Part shown: positions 25,701-36,822 of the stretch, piece by piece
Position numbering within the stretch: the first letter of the stretch is position 1
How the letters are laid out: each line of letters starts with the position of its first letter
DNA from: Hetaerina americana
Taxonomy: Eukaryota; Arthropoda; Insecta; Odonata; Calopterygidae
DNA length: 64,000 bases
Assembly (NCBI GenBank): GCA_022747635.1
Contig: JAKTNV010000024.1
Location: forward strand, 3,943,665-4,007,664
Reading direction: 5' to 3'
Program-made: the position numbers and the translations under genes
Notes under the pieces: model-generated
What the model was told of the DNA's origin: nothing
The model's input: the letters and a program-made list of their open reading frames with translations, nothing else
Databases searched by the model: none

Positions 25701-27119
25701 GCCCTACCGTAGAACTGTAAATAGCGTTGATAGATTTTTGGATTGGTAAAAACATGGTAGTCACTACGAGGAAAGAGAGTGTGAGAGTTGAAAAGGTGTC
25801 TTAGAGTTTTAAAGAAAATTCCTTCAAGAAAGTAAATAGAGTAATTGTACACGTAGTAGTACAGTTTTTATAGGAAAGCCAAAATTTGTTAGATTAGTTA
25901 GTGATTTGGAAAAATTATATGACCCATAGAACGTATCCAAGGGAGAAATGGGAGGAGTTAAGTGCAGATTGATTTTGTGAGCCTGAGTTAAGGAGAAAAA
26001 ATTATGAGTCCTGAACATAAATTTAAGTTGATTGATAATTTTTGGATATCCATATGTGTCCAAAAATTGAGTTTGTTTTCTTTAAAAAACAATCCCGAGG
26101 TAGAAACTGGTTTGGTCAGTGTACGTGAGATAATTGGCATTTCTGGATTCATCAGTTCTATTAAATTTTAAGGCGATTAACTTTCATTGAAAATGATGTG
26201 GATTACGCATTAATAATGTGCATTTTATCGTTGGTATCTCAATTGGTGTATTCCGGATATTTTCAAAGTTTGTGACGGTATAGAGTAGGTACATGCAAGG
26301 CTTTTAATTTTGGATTTGGAGATTGTGGTCTTAGATAATAGTGGAAAGGCCTTAAGTTATCAGAGAGAGTTAACTAAGAGTTCATTTAGATCACATTTCT
26401 GTTTTTTCTCATAGAAGGAATCAATAGACCAGTTCGGAGAAAGTGCATAGAAGCTGCTTGCTGATAATCTTAGTTGAAGGAGTTTCTTGGGAATATTTTA
26501 GGAAATAATTAATTTTCGTTTCAGTATACTTAAATACCTGAGTAAATCATTTTAAAATTTATCTCTAGCTAAGCCATAGATTGTGATTATTCAGAGAAAC
26601 CAAGAAATAAGTAAAACATTAACATTTACGCTAGTGCATGCCTTTCTTCTTTTGTGATCAAATGTGTGATGTAAATTCGTCATGAGTGGTATTTCGCCAT
26701 TAATTTATTGACACTGCAGATCGAAGCACCTAATTAAGTATAATTAAAATTACAAATCAAATTGTATATATTTTGTCCATAAATTTTGCGCAAACTATGC
26801 AGCACTCTTTATATTTCAATGGCGCCAAGCCCATCACGGTCTTTCTCTATATCATTTTCGATTTAACCCTTACTGGAGGAAGATGTCTGATACACCATCA
26901 GAAATGAAACCGTGAAAAACGCCTAATGGCACTGGAGAGGTTGATCTATGTCGTGATTTCCTGTGATCATCGGGGATCACATGGTGGTTCAAAGTGCACG
27001 CTTTATGGTTCAGAGAGTGCACTTATAGGTTTATTAATATTTTCCAAGTTACAACGGCAACGACACGAATGGCTCCAAATTACCCGCCCACCTCCTCAGT
27101 CGCAACGCTCCGCGCCATA
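19701..27119. other. Long AT-rich non-coding stretch
   Basis: About 7.4 kb without a defensible gene, RNA or transposon. Noted inside: a perfect 14-bp palindrome CCGTACGCGTACGG at 22113-22126, alternating purine-pyrimidine ATGCAT/ACACAT-rich DNA at 22740-22880, and a mild GC-rich patch at 23990-24320 with three overlapping frames of no recognisable content. Confidence 0.45.
22113..22126. repeat. 14-bp perfect palindrome
   Basis: CCGTACGCGTACGG is its own reverse complement and sits in otherwise unremarkable DNA. It could be a dimeric protein binding site or chance. Confidence 0.6.
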
Positions 27120-27860
27120 ATCCCGCGCGTGCCCGGCATTTAGGATTTCACGGCCCGCGAGTCACAATTTTCCGAAATCACACGAAAGCGTGGGCCCTCC
27201 TTTAATTTAATTATCTCATCAGATTAGCGTCCCATTTTCAAGAAACCAATTATAGGGAGGTTGAGGAGGTGGGGGTCGCGGGGAGGGGGTTCGAGGTCTG
27301 GGGGAGGAGGGAAGAGAAGGGCGAAAGCCTTGGCGGAGGGAAGGGATCGGGGTTGGGGGGTTTAAGGGTGGTCCCCGCCGCTCCACACCCACTTTTGTAT
27401 GTATTATTCCCTTTGCCGTTGGCTGGGGCCTTTTGTGCTCCACCTCCCCGCCCTCCACTCATCATCTCCTCTCCCTCCCCACCCCTCCTCCCATCCATCC
27501 TCCAACCGCCCACGCATCCGCCGCTCACCTCCCACTCCCCTTCCCTCTTTCTTCGTTTAATTCCACCTCTACAACATTTTCCCTTTCGCTCGATTTGTAT
27601 TCCCTCACGTCCCTCCCCAAAAAAAACCCTTCCATCCGCATCACTTCCCATCTCTCTCTCTCTCTCTTGCTCTTTCTCTCTCCCCTTGAGGCGCAGACTT
27701 AATCTGCATCCATCCCATCTCTCTCCTTCCCGAAAAAACACAACCGCCGGCGGAGTGGGTTAGAGGAAAGAGGGATCCCCCTCTCGAGCGTTGCCCCCCC
27801 CACCAATGCACTAGATCCCCACCCTCTCACCTCGACGTCCCTCCTCGCCGAAGCTCATGC
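27120..27860. other. G-rich to C-rich strand-switch region
   Basis: From 27250 to 27370 the plus strand is strongly purine-rich with many G runs of 4-6. From about 27400 to 27830 it is strongly pyrimidine-rich, including a CT repeat near 27650-27668. Long frames here (27250-27741 minus, 27269-27763 plus, 27433-27702 plus) overlap on both strands and encode low-complexity Pro/Ser/Leu or Gly/Arg/Glu strings. They are judged to be composition artefacts. Confidence 0.5.
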
Positions 27861-28449
27861 GATCGCGCACGGGGAAAATTCGAGGAGGTAAAATTCATGG
27901 ACGCCCCCTTTGTGCATAGCCGCACGCATGTGGATCTCCCACTCCCGTTTGAATCCGAGATTACCCCCTCCAAGAATAAAGAAAACACTTCGGATTTACT
28001 TTGAAACTGTAATTCACCTCTCGCTCCTATGATTACCGTGTTAAACCTAAAGTGGTGCCGTCTAACTCGCTCGCCTAATCACCACGCCGTTTCCGGCATC
28101 TTCATGATTAGTTTACAAATGGAATATTTGAAAATCCAGCCACTCTCTACTTCCTCCCCATTTTTTTCCTGAACGTTCCGACGTTTCTCCCAGGGTTCTT
28201 TTAAAATATTTCTCCTTTTGTCTTCTTTTTTTCACCTCTCACCGTTTTCCGCAATAATGTTCCTCATTCATTGTTAACTACGTGCCATTTCGTGAAAAAG
28301 GCATTGAATGGGTGACTGCTCTATACAAACCTACCTATGAAGACATCCTAGTAAAATGTAGATTAAAACCAATGTGTTACTTTAACTTATTACACCAAAC
28401 AGAGCAATTTGAAGGTTCTTTGTTTTCTCCTTTATTAATGATTCTTCAA
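27861..28449. other. Non-coding stretch
   Basis: Nothing recognised. The 28282-28503 frame (73 codons) has no motif and runs into the LINE fragment in a different phase. Confidence 0.4.
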
Positions 28450-28454
28450 ATTAA

Positions 28455-28975
28455 AAAATATGACAGGGAGGTTGAAAAAGGAGGTCAAGGAAAGACTACA
28501 TAAAACTTTGATTTGGAGCGTGGCTTTTTACGCCTCGGAAATTTGGCCGTTGAAACAAGATTATAGACGTAGTTGGGAGTCTTTTGATAACTGGGTGCGG
28601 AGAATAATCTCAAAGGCAAAATGGAAGGATAAGAAATCGAACGAGGAAGTGCTAGGCTTGGCGAGGGAGGAGAGAGCGTTGCTGGAATCAATCCAGGGAA
28701 GACAGCAAATTTGCATGCAGGGTATTATGATTGGTGACGGAATGCTGAAGGCTGTGATAGAGTGGAGGACTTTGAGGAAGGGAGATGAGGATAGGAAAAG
28801 GATAGACCTGTTCGTCGAAATAACGGAAGGAAGGAAATGCGTGAAATTGAAGGAGTTTTGTTGCGTCGAATGTCAGGTTATTCCTTTTTCTGCGAGGCTA
28901 AGAAAAGAAGGCGTATGTGAAGTCTGTGTCCATCCAAAAATCTACCTTAAAACGGTAGCCAACCAAATATAGTGA
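28455..28975 (+). mobile_element. 5'-truncated LINE, reverse-transcriptase C-terminus and 3' UTR
   Basis: The open frame 28460-28972 encodes the region downstream of the RT domain of the same LINE family as 36527-39913. The shared motifs in order are TLIWSVAFYASEIWPLKQ (full-length copy: TLIWSVAMHGAETWSLKQ), then W-K-DKKSNEEVLGLAREER and GDGMLKAVIEWRTL. After the frame the two copies also share the 3' UTR (TGTCCATCCAAAAA, then CGGTAG). Starting so deep in the ORF is the usual 5' truncation left by target-primed reverse transcription. The frame here is continuous, but alone it has no catalytic residues. No clear target duplication was seen. Confidence 0.8.
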
Positions 28976-29004
28976 TTCTTCTTTCCTATCAGTAATTTTG
29001 ATTG

Positions 29005-29240
29005 CTGAGTGTAGAGCTCACCTAACACTAAGTCCCACGGCTTTGGAAACTCTCATACCAAGGTATAGGGCCTAGTTCCTTTCCCTTTTCCACCTGTGGT
29101 TTCCCAGGGAGACCTGTTATCCGAAACCCAGAGCACTATCGGCTTTGGTGAAGCCAGGAAAGTTCCGAGGCTTCACTCGGAATCAAACCCGCCCCCTTCA
29201 GTCCGCAGTCTAGCATGCTCTTCACAAAATACTCCAGTTG
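29005..29240 (-). mobile_element. tRNA-derived SINE, family A, copy 2
   Basis: The minus strand from 29240 has a degenerate A-box region, B box GGGTTTGATTCC (29191-29180), then TTTCGGATAACAGGTC, CCCTGGGAAACCACAGG and AAAGGGAAAGGAACTAGGCC. These match in order and spacing the SINE at 39926-40190. It sits about 30 bp beyond the 3' end of the truncated LINE, in opposite orientation. Confidence 0.75.
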
Positions 29241-30609
29241 CAATAAATATAACTTATTTTATTAGCAACGTGTTAGTTTTTTCTTCGAGGTAATCTTGAG
29301 AAACCTGGGGACGCCGGTACCTGGTAGGCAGCCACCTACTCTATTATTACTATTATGTTATGTTTTTCCTGCCATTTCAATTATATTTAAAAAGCGGAAT
29401 CGTATCGCTATGGATATTTTATTTATGTTTATATAATTGAAAACTCAATGCTATTATAATGTTTATTCACTGTCATCACATGGGTAACTGTGTCACTTTA
29501 CCCTCCAGAACGGTCCTGGTAAAATTTGGTCATATTTCAAATAGAATCTCACGATCCTCCCTAACCCTTCTGATCCCTATCCCTCAAATCTTCTTGTCCT
29601 TCCTCCATCATTCTTTTCCATTTATACCCTTAATGATTACATTTTTATCATATTTTGCCTTCACTTCATCCTTTTCCTTCCCCTTCATCTTTTATTACCA
29701 TTACCAAAACAACTTCTTATCCATAATTTTCTCTTGCAAATTCTGTGCATATGGTAGAAATTCGAGATAATTAAACTTACTAACATATTTACCGTAATTA
29801 AATTAGAACAATTGCATCAAAACATTGACTCCTAGCGAGACTTTTCCATTAATCTATAAAATAGTTACTCTAGTATAGAATATGTGATACTCGCCATTAT
29901 GTAGAACCAGTTTTTCTTTATTTAAATCATATTTTTCCTAACATCGGTGACATTATTTAGAGGAATAGATTTATGCGCGTTAATATTTCTTTATTTAAAA
30001 GGGTTTTCGTTTTGTGGTAGCATTGAATCCCTTTAGTTTTTACTTCCGTTTTTACTTTTTTAGTTTGAGATTCGTCTTTTCTTTCAGTAAAACATTTCCC
30101 CATTTTTTTGTTAGTCTCTTTTTCATTAGTCTACTAGTATTTTAGTGTATGCCTATTTTGGGCAAAATACGCTGATCATTAATTTTTTGCATCGTGGCCA
30201 GATTTCTTAGCCATTAACGATTTCATTCTTCCATTTTGTTCCAAATTATTCTCATTTGTCATGTCTGTATTGCGACTGAATTATCTATAAATTTGCGATT
30301 ACATTACATTTAAACATTATATTTGCTTTAATCAGTAAAAAAAGCAATATTAGAATTGAAGTACTCATTGAGATATTTGAATACTCAGGGAAAAAATCAG
30401 GATGACCAAAATTGTAGACGATTCTCATTGAAATAGCACGCGATTCCGATTGCGTAGTCAAACAAATTCAGTTTCGACTTGTGCAGCTCGATAACCAAGC
30501 AGTAGTAAAATGAGTGGCAGAATGTATCATCTTACGTTCAGCTTCTAATAACATGAAAAATAGGCCCTATTGTTTCCATTGCCCAGAATCCATCATATCT
30601 TCAGTATCA
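29241..30609. other. AT-rich non-coding stretch
   Basis: No recognised gene, RNA or transposon. The 29459-29770 frame (103 codons) is a Phe/Ser/Ile-rich string typical of T-rich DNA. Confidence 0.45.
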
Positions 30610-32170
30610 GTTATTCCCCTTAAACATAAACTCTGCCGCTTTCCAATCTTTATTTTGCTGCCTATTTCACCCCACCCCCTTTTCAACATCCTTCTCTCCT
30701 ATCTCCACCCCCCGTTCTCTCCCTTCAAATCCTTTCTCTCCGCCCCTCCACTGCCACACCCTCCCCACTCCCTCTCTAATCTCTTCCTCAAACTTGCATC
30801 AAGAATTCTCCTGCCCCTCACTCACCCGCCGAGCTCCCTTCTCCTCCTCCCCACTTCATAATAGGATTCCCACACTCCGCCCTCCGTTCGCATTCCCGTC
30901 TCCCTCACCCCACCTTTGAAGGAGTGCTTATCCCATCCCACACGCCCTCCCCGCAGACACCACGCCCTCGACCACCCACGCTAACCCCCTTCCCTCCCTC
31001 CCACTGCCGGTTCCCGTTGGAGCACAACCCTCTCCCCCCACTATCTTGCCAACTTACCCCCCACCCAAACTCCCCCTCAGCCCCCTCCGACGGCGGGGAA
31101 CCCCACTCCTACTCAAGTCCCCATCCCCCTGCACCGCCGCAAGAGTTAGGAGTGCGCCCCCATCTTCCCCATTATCCCTGCCCTCAGTTGCGGAACATCT
31201 GTTTCGAATCGGGAATCCAATCTCGGATGGGAGAGAGAGAGAGGATGGGGAGTGGAAGAAAGAGATGGAGAGAGAGACAGAGAGAGCGAGTCGCTCCGGG
31301 CGCCGGGTTTTCCATCTCTGGCGAGTTCCCTCCACGAGTTCCTCTCAAAAGCGCACATACACAAACACACACAAACACACGCAGTTCTCCCCACCTCCGA
31401 CTCACCCTCTCGCCTCCCTTCCCCCAAATCTGCCAATTTCTACCTCTCCCGACAGTCTTCCTCCTCCTACGTCCTGATTCTCCCACACCGTCCCGCTAGT
31501 CTCCACTTCGCTCTCCCCCCTTTTCATGGCCCTACGCCAGCCAGCGCAAAACGTCTTCCCTCTACTCACTCCCCCCTTCCCCACGGCACGCTTCTGTTCC
31601 CTTTAGCGATCTGCCGACCTTTCCATTACCCCCACCTCACCCTTGTACCTCCTTCTCCTTCCTTCACTCACTCTCTCCCTCTCATTCCCTCATCCAAGAA
31701 CGAACGTTCCCGGCGAAAAAGAATCCACCCTCCCATTGGAACCTTCCGACTCCCCCGCCCTCGTCGCGTCCTCTGTCGGATCTCCGGCGAAACTCTTCCC
31801 ACACATGCTCGCAAAAGTTCTTCTCTCACTTCCCCCCCCCTGCCGCACCTCCCGTATTTTTCTCCCGCTCTCTCTGTTCCACCTGAGTTCTTCCCGTTCC
31901 TCTTCCTCCTCTCAACTTATCTCTTCCTCCGCCTCCTCTTCTTCTTAAGCGCCTCCTCCCTCCTTTCAAGTCCCTACTCCCGTCACAGTGCCTCTCTTCC
32001 CTCTGACACTTTTCTCTCTCTCTCTCTCTCTCTCTCTCATTGTCCCTCCCCTCTTCCTGTCCTCCTATCCTTTCCTTCCTTCCTTCCCACCTCCACCACT
32101 ACCCCGCAGAGCAATACGCCGCTCCTCCTCCACATATCTCCACTCTCGTCGGGCGACAAGCAGATGGCAT
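30610..32170. repeat. 1.5-kb pyrimidine-rich (C/T) tract
   Basis: The plus strand is dominated by C and T, with almost no long purine runs except a GA-rich island at 31225-31290 and a CA-rich stretch at 31356-31382. A pure (TC)14 run lies at 32012-32039. The 306-codon frame 31252-32172 and the 191-codon frame 30924-31499 exist because C/T-rich DNA lacks stop codons. Their products are Ser/Pro/Leu-rich with no domain, and they overlap in different phases. I therefore call the sequence tract and not genes. Confidence 0.75.
32012..32039. repeat. (TC)n microsatellite
   Basis: An uninterrupted TC dinucleotide run inside the larger pyrimidine tract. Confidence 0.9.
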
Positions 32171-33575
32171 AAGCGTCCAGTGTGGGATGTAAGTCAGTTT
32201 CCGGCGACGGCAGAGCGATGCACTTTGTCTAGAAATCAAAAGAGGGGCCTTCCCAGTTATATATCACGTCGGAGTGTGGAATTGGTCGCAAAAATTGGAA
32301 TTCTCGGCTGAAATTCGCGTGTTATCTGAATGAGAGCGAAAAAATGCATTGGCCCCGCGAAAAAATTGTGCTAAAACAGGAATTCCTCTTCGCCTTTTTT
32401 CTCGTTGACCCATTAACGGTGCGTGGGCATTGGTTTTTTGCAATCGTGCCCATCGATGGATGCATGGGGCAGTGTTGCCGTTGATGCATATCATTATCAT
32501 TTTTAATTAGTCGTTACTTTTTTCACACAGATGTTATGTCCCGGAATGGTCTTTTTTTTAATCCACTCCACATTTTTCACATATTTTTCGTGTAATGCAT
32601 TATTTTCCTGTCTACTGTAAATTTTGTGGTTCGTCGAGTGTTTTAAAATATTTTCACCTTTCTATCTCAAACAGCACAAGATACAATTACTGGAAATATG
32701 TTAAGTTTATTGACATTAATATCTGTGCCGAATAAAATCTTTCTAAATTAACATTGCAAATGTTTGATCTGAAATTCCCGCATGTACATCCTGTAAGAAC
32801 AAATAGAAAACGAATTTTTTTATTACTAGTATTTAATACAATAAGTTTTATATCTTTTATACCGTTTAAATTTTCAAATATTAAACATTACATTTTTACT
32901 ATTCATTACTTGTATTTTATGTCTTCAGTCGTTTTGAGCATTGTTGATCACCCTTGATGCTTTAATTAATTTAACCCGTGTCATTGCATTCATTATCGAA
33001 AGTACGTGGGTATTATCTTCGAGTTCAAACAGAAATTGCTAATGTGGTAGGTTAAGAAAAATGTTTAATATCATCGATTGGAACGTACTATCTTCAGTCA
33101 CTGCGGAGTTTCGTAAATTCTATATTTGATAATGCATATATTCACTCTTTGATCGCAGTTGGCTGCGTTATCCGAGGTATACTCGGCTTTCCACTTTTAC
33201 TGTACTTGGCACTTTTTCTTAAACATTTTAGCATTACGTCCACATAACGGTGAAACTATTCGAAATTGTCTTGTCACTCATAATTATTCTTCCTTATTTT
33301 TATTTTCATATCTTCACTTTCACGGCGGAGCTTTTCTCAACAGTTCCTGAGGTATTGATTAATGACCAGGGGCTATTCACTTGATAGTCAATGTTACTCA
33401 AATAGCGTTGTGATGAGTTCTGAGGAATGAGATGGGGTTTTAATGCACTCCGTTGACACCGTAAATTGTAGCTAAGTAAAGCACACTCGATACGGGAAAT
33501 AGATTGCATCCAAATGTCGGTCTTCCCTGCTTTGAAAAAATACGTGTCCAAATTAGTATTCAATATTGATGAGAG
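32171..33575. other. AT-rich non-coding stretch
   Basis: Nothing recognised beyond short AT-rich frames on both strands. Confidence 0.45.
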
Positions 33576-33733
33576 TTAAAAAAGAAACTTTACACGTCCA
33601 CAATAAAGATGTAATATTTCAAGACGATTGTTTCGATGCTGAGCATCATCATCAGGTTTGATGATGCGCAGCATCGAAACCATGGTCGTGAAATTAAATC
33701 TTTATTCTGGAATCGTAAAGTTTCTTTTTTTAC
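33576..33733. mobile_element. Foldback element: inverted repeat with about 75-bp arms
   Basis: The left arm (33576-33656) and right arm (33657-33733) are reverse complements with scattered mismatches. Both outer ends carry the AAAAAGAAACTTTAC block and both inner ends carry the GATGC-stem-GCATCGAAAC block. The arms meet almost directly, so single-stranded DNA or RNA would form one long hairpin. The inner block of the left arm, read on the minus strand, is the hammerhead-like motif. The element may be two head-to-head copies of one repeat. Its family is not identified. Confidence 0.75.
33630..33655 (-). ncRNA. Hammerhead-like motif, second copy
   Basis: The minus strand reads CTGATGA, T, stem GATGC-TCA-GCATC, then GAAAC. 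It is followed after four bases by GTC, the canonical hammerhead cleavage triplet, in the position expected for a very short stem III (AC pairing with GT). The stem bases differ from the copy at 3424-3450 in compensated positions. The unpaired base after CUGAUGA and a weak stem I are against full activity. The opposite arm (33657-33680) has lost the CUGAUGA box. Confidence 0.4.
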
Positions 33734-34499
33734 CCTAGTCATGAAGGGATTCCTCAAAGTTAAACCTGAAACTGTAATGTTTATTCAATATTGAAACTGA
33801 ATTGGCGTTGGAAGTGAAACATCAGTAATATCTGTCCTGGATACTGACTTATTGAAATTGCTTGCCTTCTTGTTTCATCAAGTCAAAAACTGAAAATCTC
33901 CTACCTCATGCCTGTAGCGCCAAGTGGAAATTACAAATAAAAATCTCGTGGGAGAAAAGGGAAGTTTTCCCGCAAGCAAAAGTTTGTAAGTTTGGATGTT
34001 TCTTCGCAATATAATACATGTATCCACAATGTATCACAACTCTCTGCCGTAGTGGCACTAAGTCGATAAAGATATATTTTTTTAAATAAAACTCTTATAC
34101 TGCTAAATGTGTTAGTTAATGTTTGCATCTCCAAATGTATGCGTCAAGAATAGGTAATTGCATTCATAAATTACAGGAAAAGCTACGCCATAATCACCAT
34201 AATTGACTGGATTTCTTTCTGATTTTATTCTTGGATGATTCATCATATTTCTTCGTCACCTGCGGCAATAACTGCGAACGTATAAATGTCTTATTCAGAA
34301 TGGCGAAAAGCAATTTTAACACAAGAATGGAGCACGCCAGTGTAAATTGCTGATGGGATTTTCAATAGTATCGTAAATAAAAATAATCGATCATCCACGG
34401 AGCTTGCTCAGACTCTACGAAGGGATATAGTACACTTTTAATTATTATTAATTAATAATCGAGATAGAAACTTAAAATTTATTTTTATTCTTAAAATTC
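33734..34499. other. Non-coding stretch
   Basis: No recognised feature. Confidence 0.4.
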
Positions 34500-34640
34500 C
34501 TACTTATGGTCACCATCCAGAATTATACACTTTTCCCAGCGTTTTTTAACCTTTCGAAGACCGTATTTGTAGAACTCAGTTGATTGCGTCAAAAACCATT
34601 GTTCCACCTCTTGAATGACGTTTTTTGTGTCGTCAAATCT
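34500..34640 (-). pseudogene. Mariner transposase C-terminal remnant
   Basis: The minus strand from about 34640 translates to a stretch containing NVIQEVEQWFLTQSTEFY, then GLRKVKKRWEKCI and LDGDHK with a stop at 34502-34500. The order (helix ending in W-F, then FY-GL, then L/V-RWEKC and a terminal GD) is that of the last 45 residues of mariner transposases. No catalytic core or TIR is preserved nearby, so it is an isolated relic. The short length keeps confidence moderate. Confidence 0.55.
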
Positions 34641-35736
34641 AACTATGCAATAATTTACAGGGAGATAAACGGTGCAACAGAATTCAAAGTGAAATGACTC
34701 AATAAAATGTATCTACTGTCTTTGTATAAGTTAAGAATGATGTTCAAAAAAGATGTTCGTATATATTTACAAAAGAAAACAAGCAATTTTCCGTTGTGAG
34801 AAACTTAGAATAGCGTGTAAAATAGGATTTCATTTCTAAGGCTTAAGGATTACCTACCACGCTTCCGAGGTACGAGGAATGAATTTGGCCACAAGACTTC
34901 GTTAGAAAAGTATAGCAATTCCGTTGCCAATAAAAATAAAATCAGTACAAAATGCTTAAAGGTTATAGAAGTTATATTACTTATGTATGATAGGTCATCA
35001 CGAGTAATTTATGGCCAAAAAGGAAGATAGAGATGAGAATAAATTATTACTTTGGGAGTTATCAGCTGCATTATACCATTGAAGTCATGTATTCAATTGT
35101 GCAATGAAATATATAAATGATTGTAGTATTTGCGTTCTGAATTTCTGGAAGGTGTTTGCTATCTATACAATATGTGTTTTATTGGTAGAACCGTGATAGC
35201 TTTCACTTATTCTTTATGAACATTTGCATATATTCGAAAATTATGTCGGAAATATTTATATAACAATTGATTAAAAATACATCAAATGGGAAAATCATGG
35301 GTAGTGTTGCATTCAAAAAATTACCCTCTTCAAAAAACGTAGGTATTAAACACTTTTTCTTACTTGACTGTCGCCAACCAGGATAAAAGTTTCACGCCCT
35401 TGTGTATAACACATGAAAATTATTTTTTTTTAAGTATTAAAAACCGGTTGATATTGATAGTTAGTTGTAACAATGAGTAAACACAGTTAGATAAGCAGTT
35501 GAAGGACAAAACTATTATTGATCTCTATTCATTCCGAAAAAGGTGATTTCAGTGCGAACGTGCACTGAATGGATTACGTAACGAGTTTTTTGCTACTTCT
35601 TAATGAAATAGGTAAATTCGTAAAGCCCATCACGCTCCAAATTTTTCACGGCGGTTCTATCATCCAATTTAGTAATCAGGAGACCAAAATGATTCATCAT
35701 GAAAGATTTTGCAACGTTTACCCCTTCTAATCCAAA
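34641..35736. other. AT-rich non-coding stretch
   Basis: No recognised gene, RNA or transposon. No frame over 60 codons. Confidence 0.45.
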
Positions 35737-36160
35737 TTTTTTTTTTTAATGAACCAACGTCTTCTAAAGGCGTCCAGCATGACCGAGACATCTGCGCGGA
35801 GTAAGGTCCAATTACCTCATAGGCATAAATATTCCGCGATTCACCAAAAAGGTGTGTGTTGGCAGATCATGCAGAACTCAAACGTAAGAGGGGAAAAGTC
35901 CACTATTACATGGTCATGCAACTGATGGTCCCCACCCCCAAAGACACTGGTGGGAAATGAGACACGCCGCTGTAGACAGCGGGCGGCGTGAGCCGTCTCC
36001 CCCACAGAGAGAGGCGAGGGATGGAAGGAGAAGCTTGAAAACAACAAATAAGGGAAGGCAGTATTGTACCAAGCTCTGCATTCAGTAAATGACAGTGGCA
36101 TGCATGCAAATGGTAGTCCCATATTTTAGGAGGTGCCGCCAATGCTTGACGATAAGGCAA
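35737..36160 (-). mobile_element. Poly(A)-tailed retroposon fragment
   Basis: On the minus strand the segment ends in a 12-A tail (35748-35737). About 35900-36010 it contains TCTCTGTGGGGG, then TCATTTCCCACC, GTGTCTTTGGGGG and GGGGACCAT. The same string of blocks occurs in the same order at 46975-47055, inside the 3' UTR of a CR1-like LINE copy. That makes it a retroposed sequence related to that 3' UTR. The 93-codon frame at 35841-36122 resembles the frame at 46935-47195, but only because the DNA repeat is shared. No coding function is inferred. Confidence 0.6.
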
Positions 36161-36514
36161 TGATATCAGAAACCGTACTCCGGTAATTGAAATTTAATTT
36201 AACGACGGACTAAATGAAGATAAAATACAGGGTTACAAAATATATTAATCTTTTTCGTACAAGTAAAATGTACACTATATGAATCAATCCGTGGATCACT
36301 TTATTAGGTGCATACCGTTTACTTTCTATTTGCTGCCAGCAGGTTTCCAGGAAATTCTCCTACTAGAAAATCACGCGGCTTAAAATCAGCCAAGTGAGAG
36401 TTGCGTCATCTCCTGGACTTGAAAGTAGAACCCTTCAGTAGCTAGATCCCTTCCCACTATGTTAACACGCCTTTTTGTTATGCATATAAATATATTTGCA
36501 TGTGTATATATATG
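36161..36514. other. Spacer with TA/TG microsatellite end
   Basis: Mostly unrecognised sequence. It ends in a TATG/TATA-rich run at 36500-36526 into which the LINE inserted. Confidence 0.4.
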
Positions 36515-36526
36515 TATGTATATATG
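36515..36526. repeat. LINE target-site duplication, 5' copy
   Basis: The 12-base string TATGTATATATG at 36515-36526 recurs exactly at 39914-39925, directly after the LINE's A-rich tail. It is low in complexity but identical and correctly placed. Confidence 0.7.
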
Positions 36527-36822
36527 TGTACGTCCCCTCCCCGGACTACAACATTGCCGTGGTGCGTTCCAATGACACCTAGAGCGGTGCTGGTGGGAGT
36601 AATAATAATTGCTCCTGGTAGGGTCACCAATGTCAGATAGGTCGAAGGTTAGGAGCCAGACGAAAGGTACACCCTGTAGTTCACGCAGCGTCTGTTCCTC
36701 AGTGAGGCGGCTGCAATGGCGTCTGACCCCAGTGGGGCGGCCAGTAAGTGATGGTGTCACCTTAAAAACAACATTGAGGAAGGCAACGGGAAACCATCTC
36801 AATTATCATTCCCAAGATTAAT

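Noticed and set aside
31252..32172. 306-codon plus-strand frame, longest non-transposon ORF
   Set aside because: It lies in a C/T-rich tract that has few stop codons. The product is low-complexity Ser/Pro/Leu, overlaps other long frames in different phases, and has no domain.
33630..33680. Rho-independent-type terminator or bacterial attenuator
   Set aside because: The context is eukaryotic; the stem is part of a larger foldback repeat.
36225..36330. TACAGGGTTACAAAA and TCACTTTATTAGGTGCATACC, reminiscent of DNA-transposon ends
   Set aside because: No matching inverted end or transposase nearby; the resemblance is from memory and too short.
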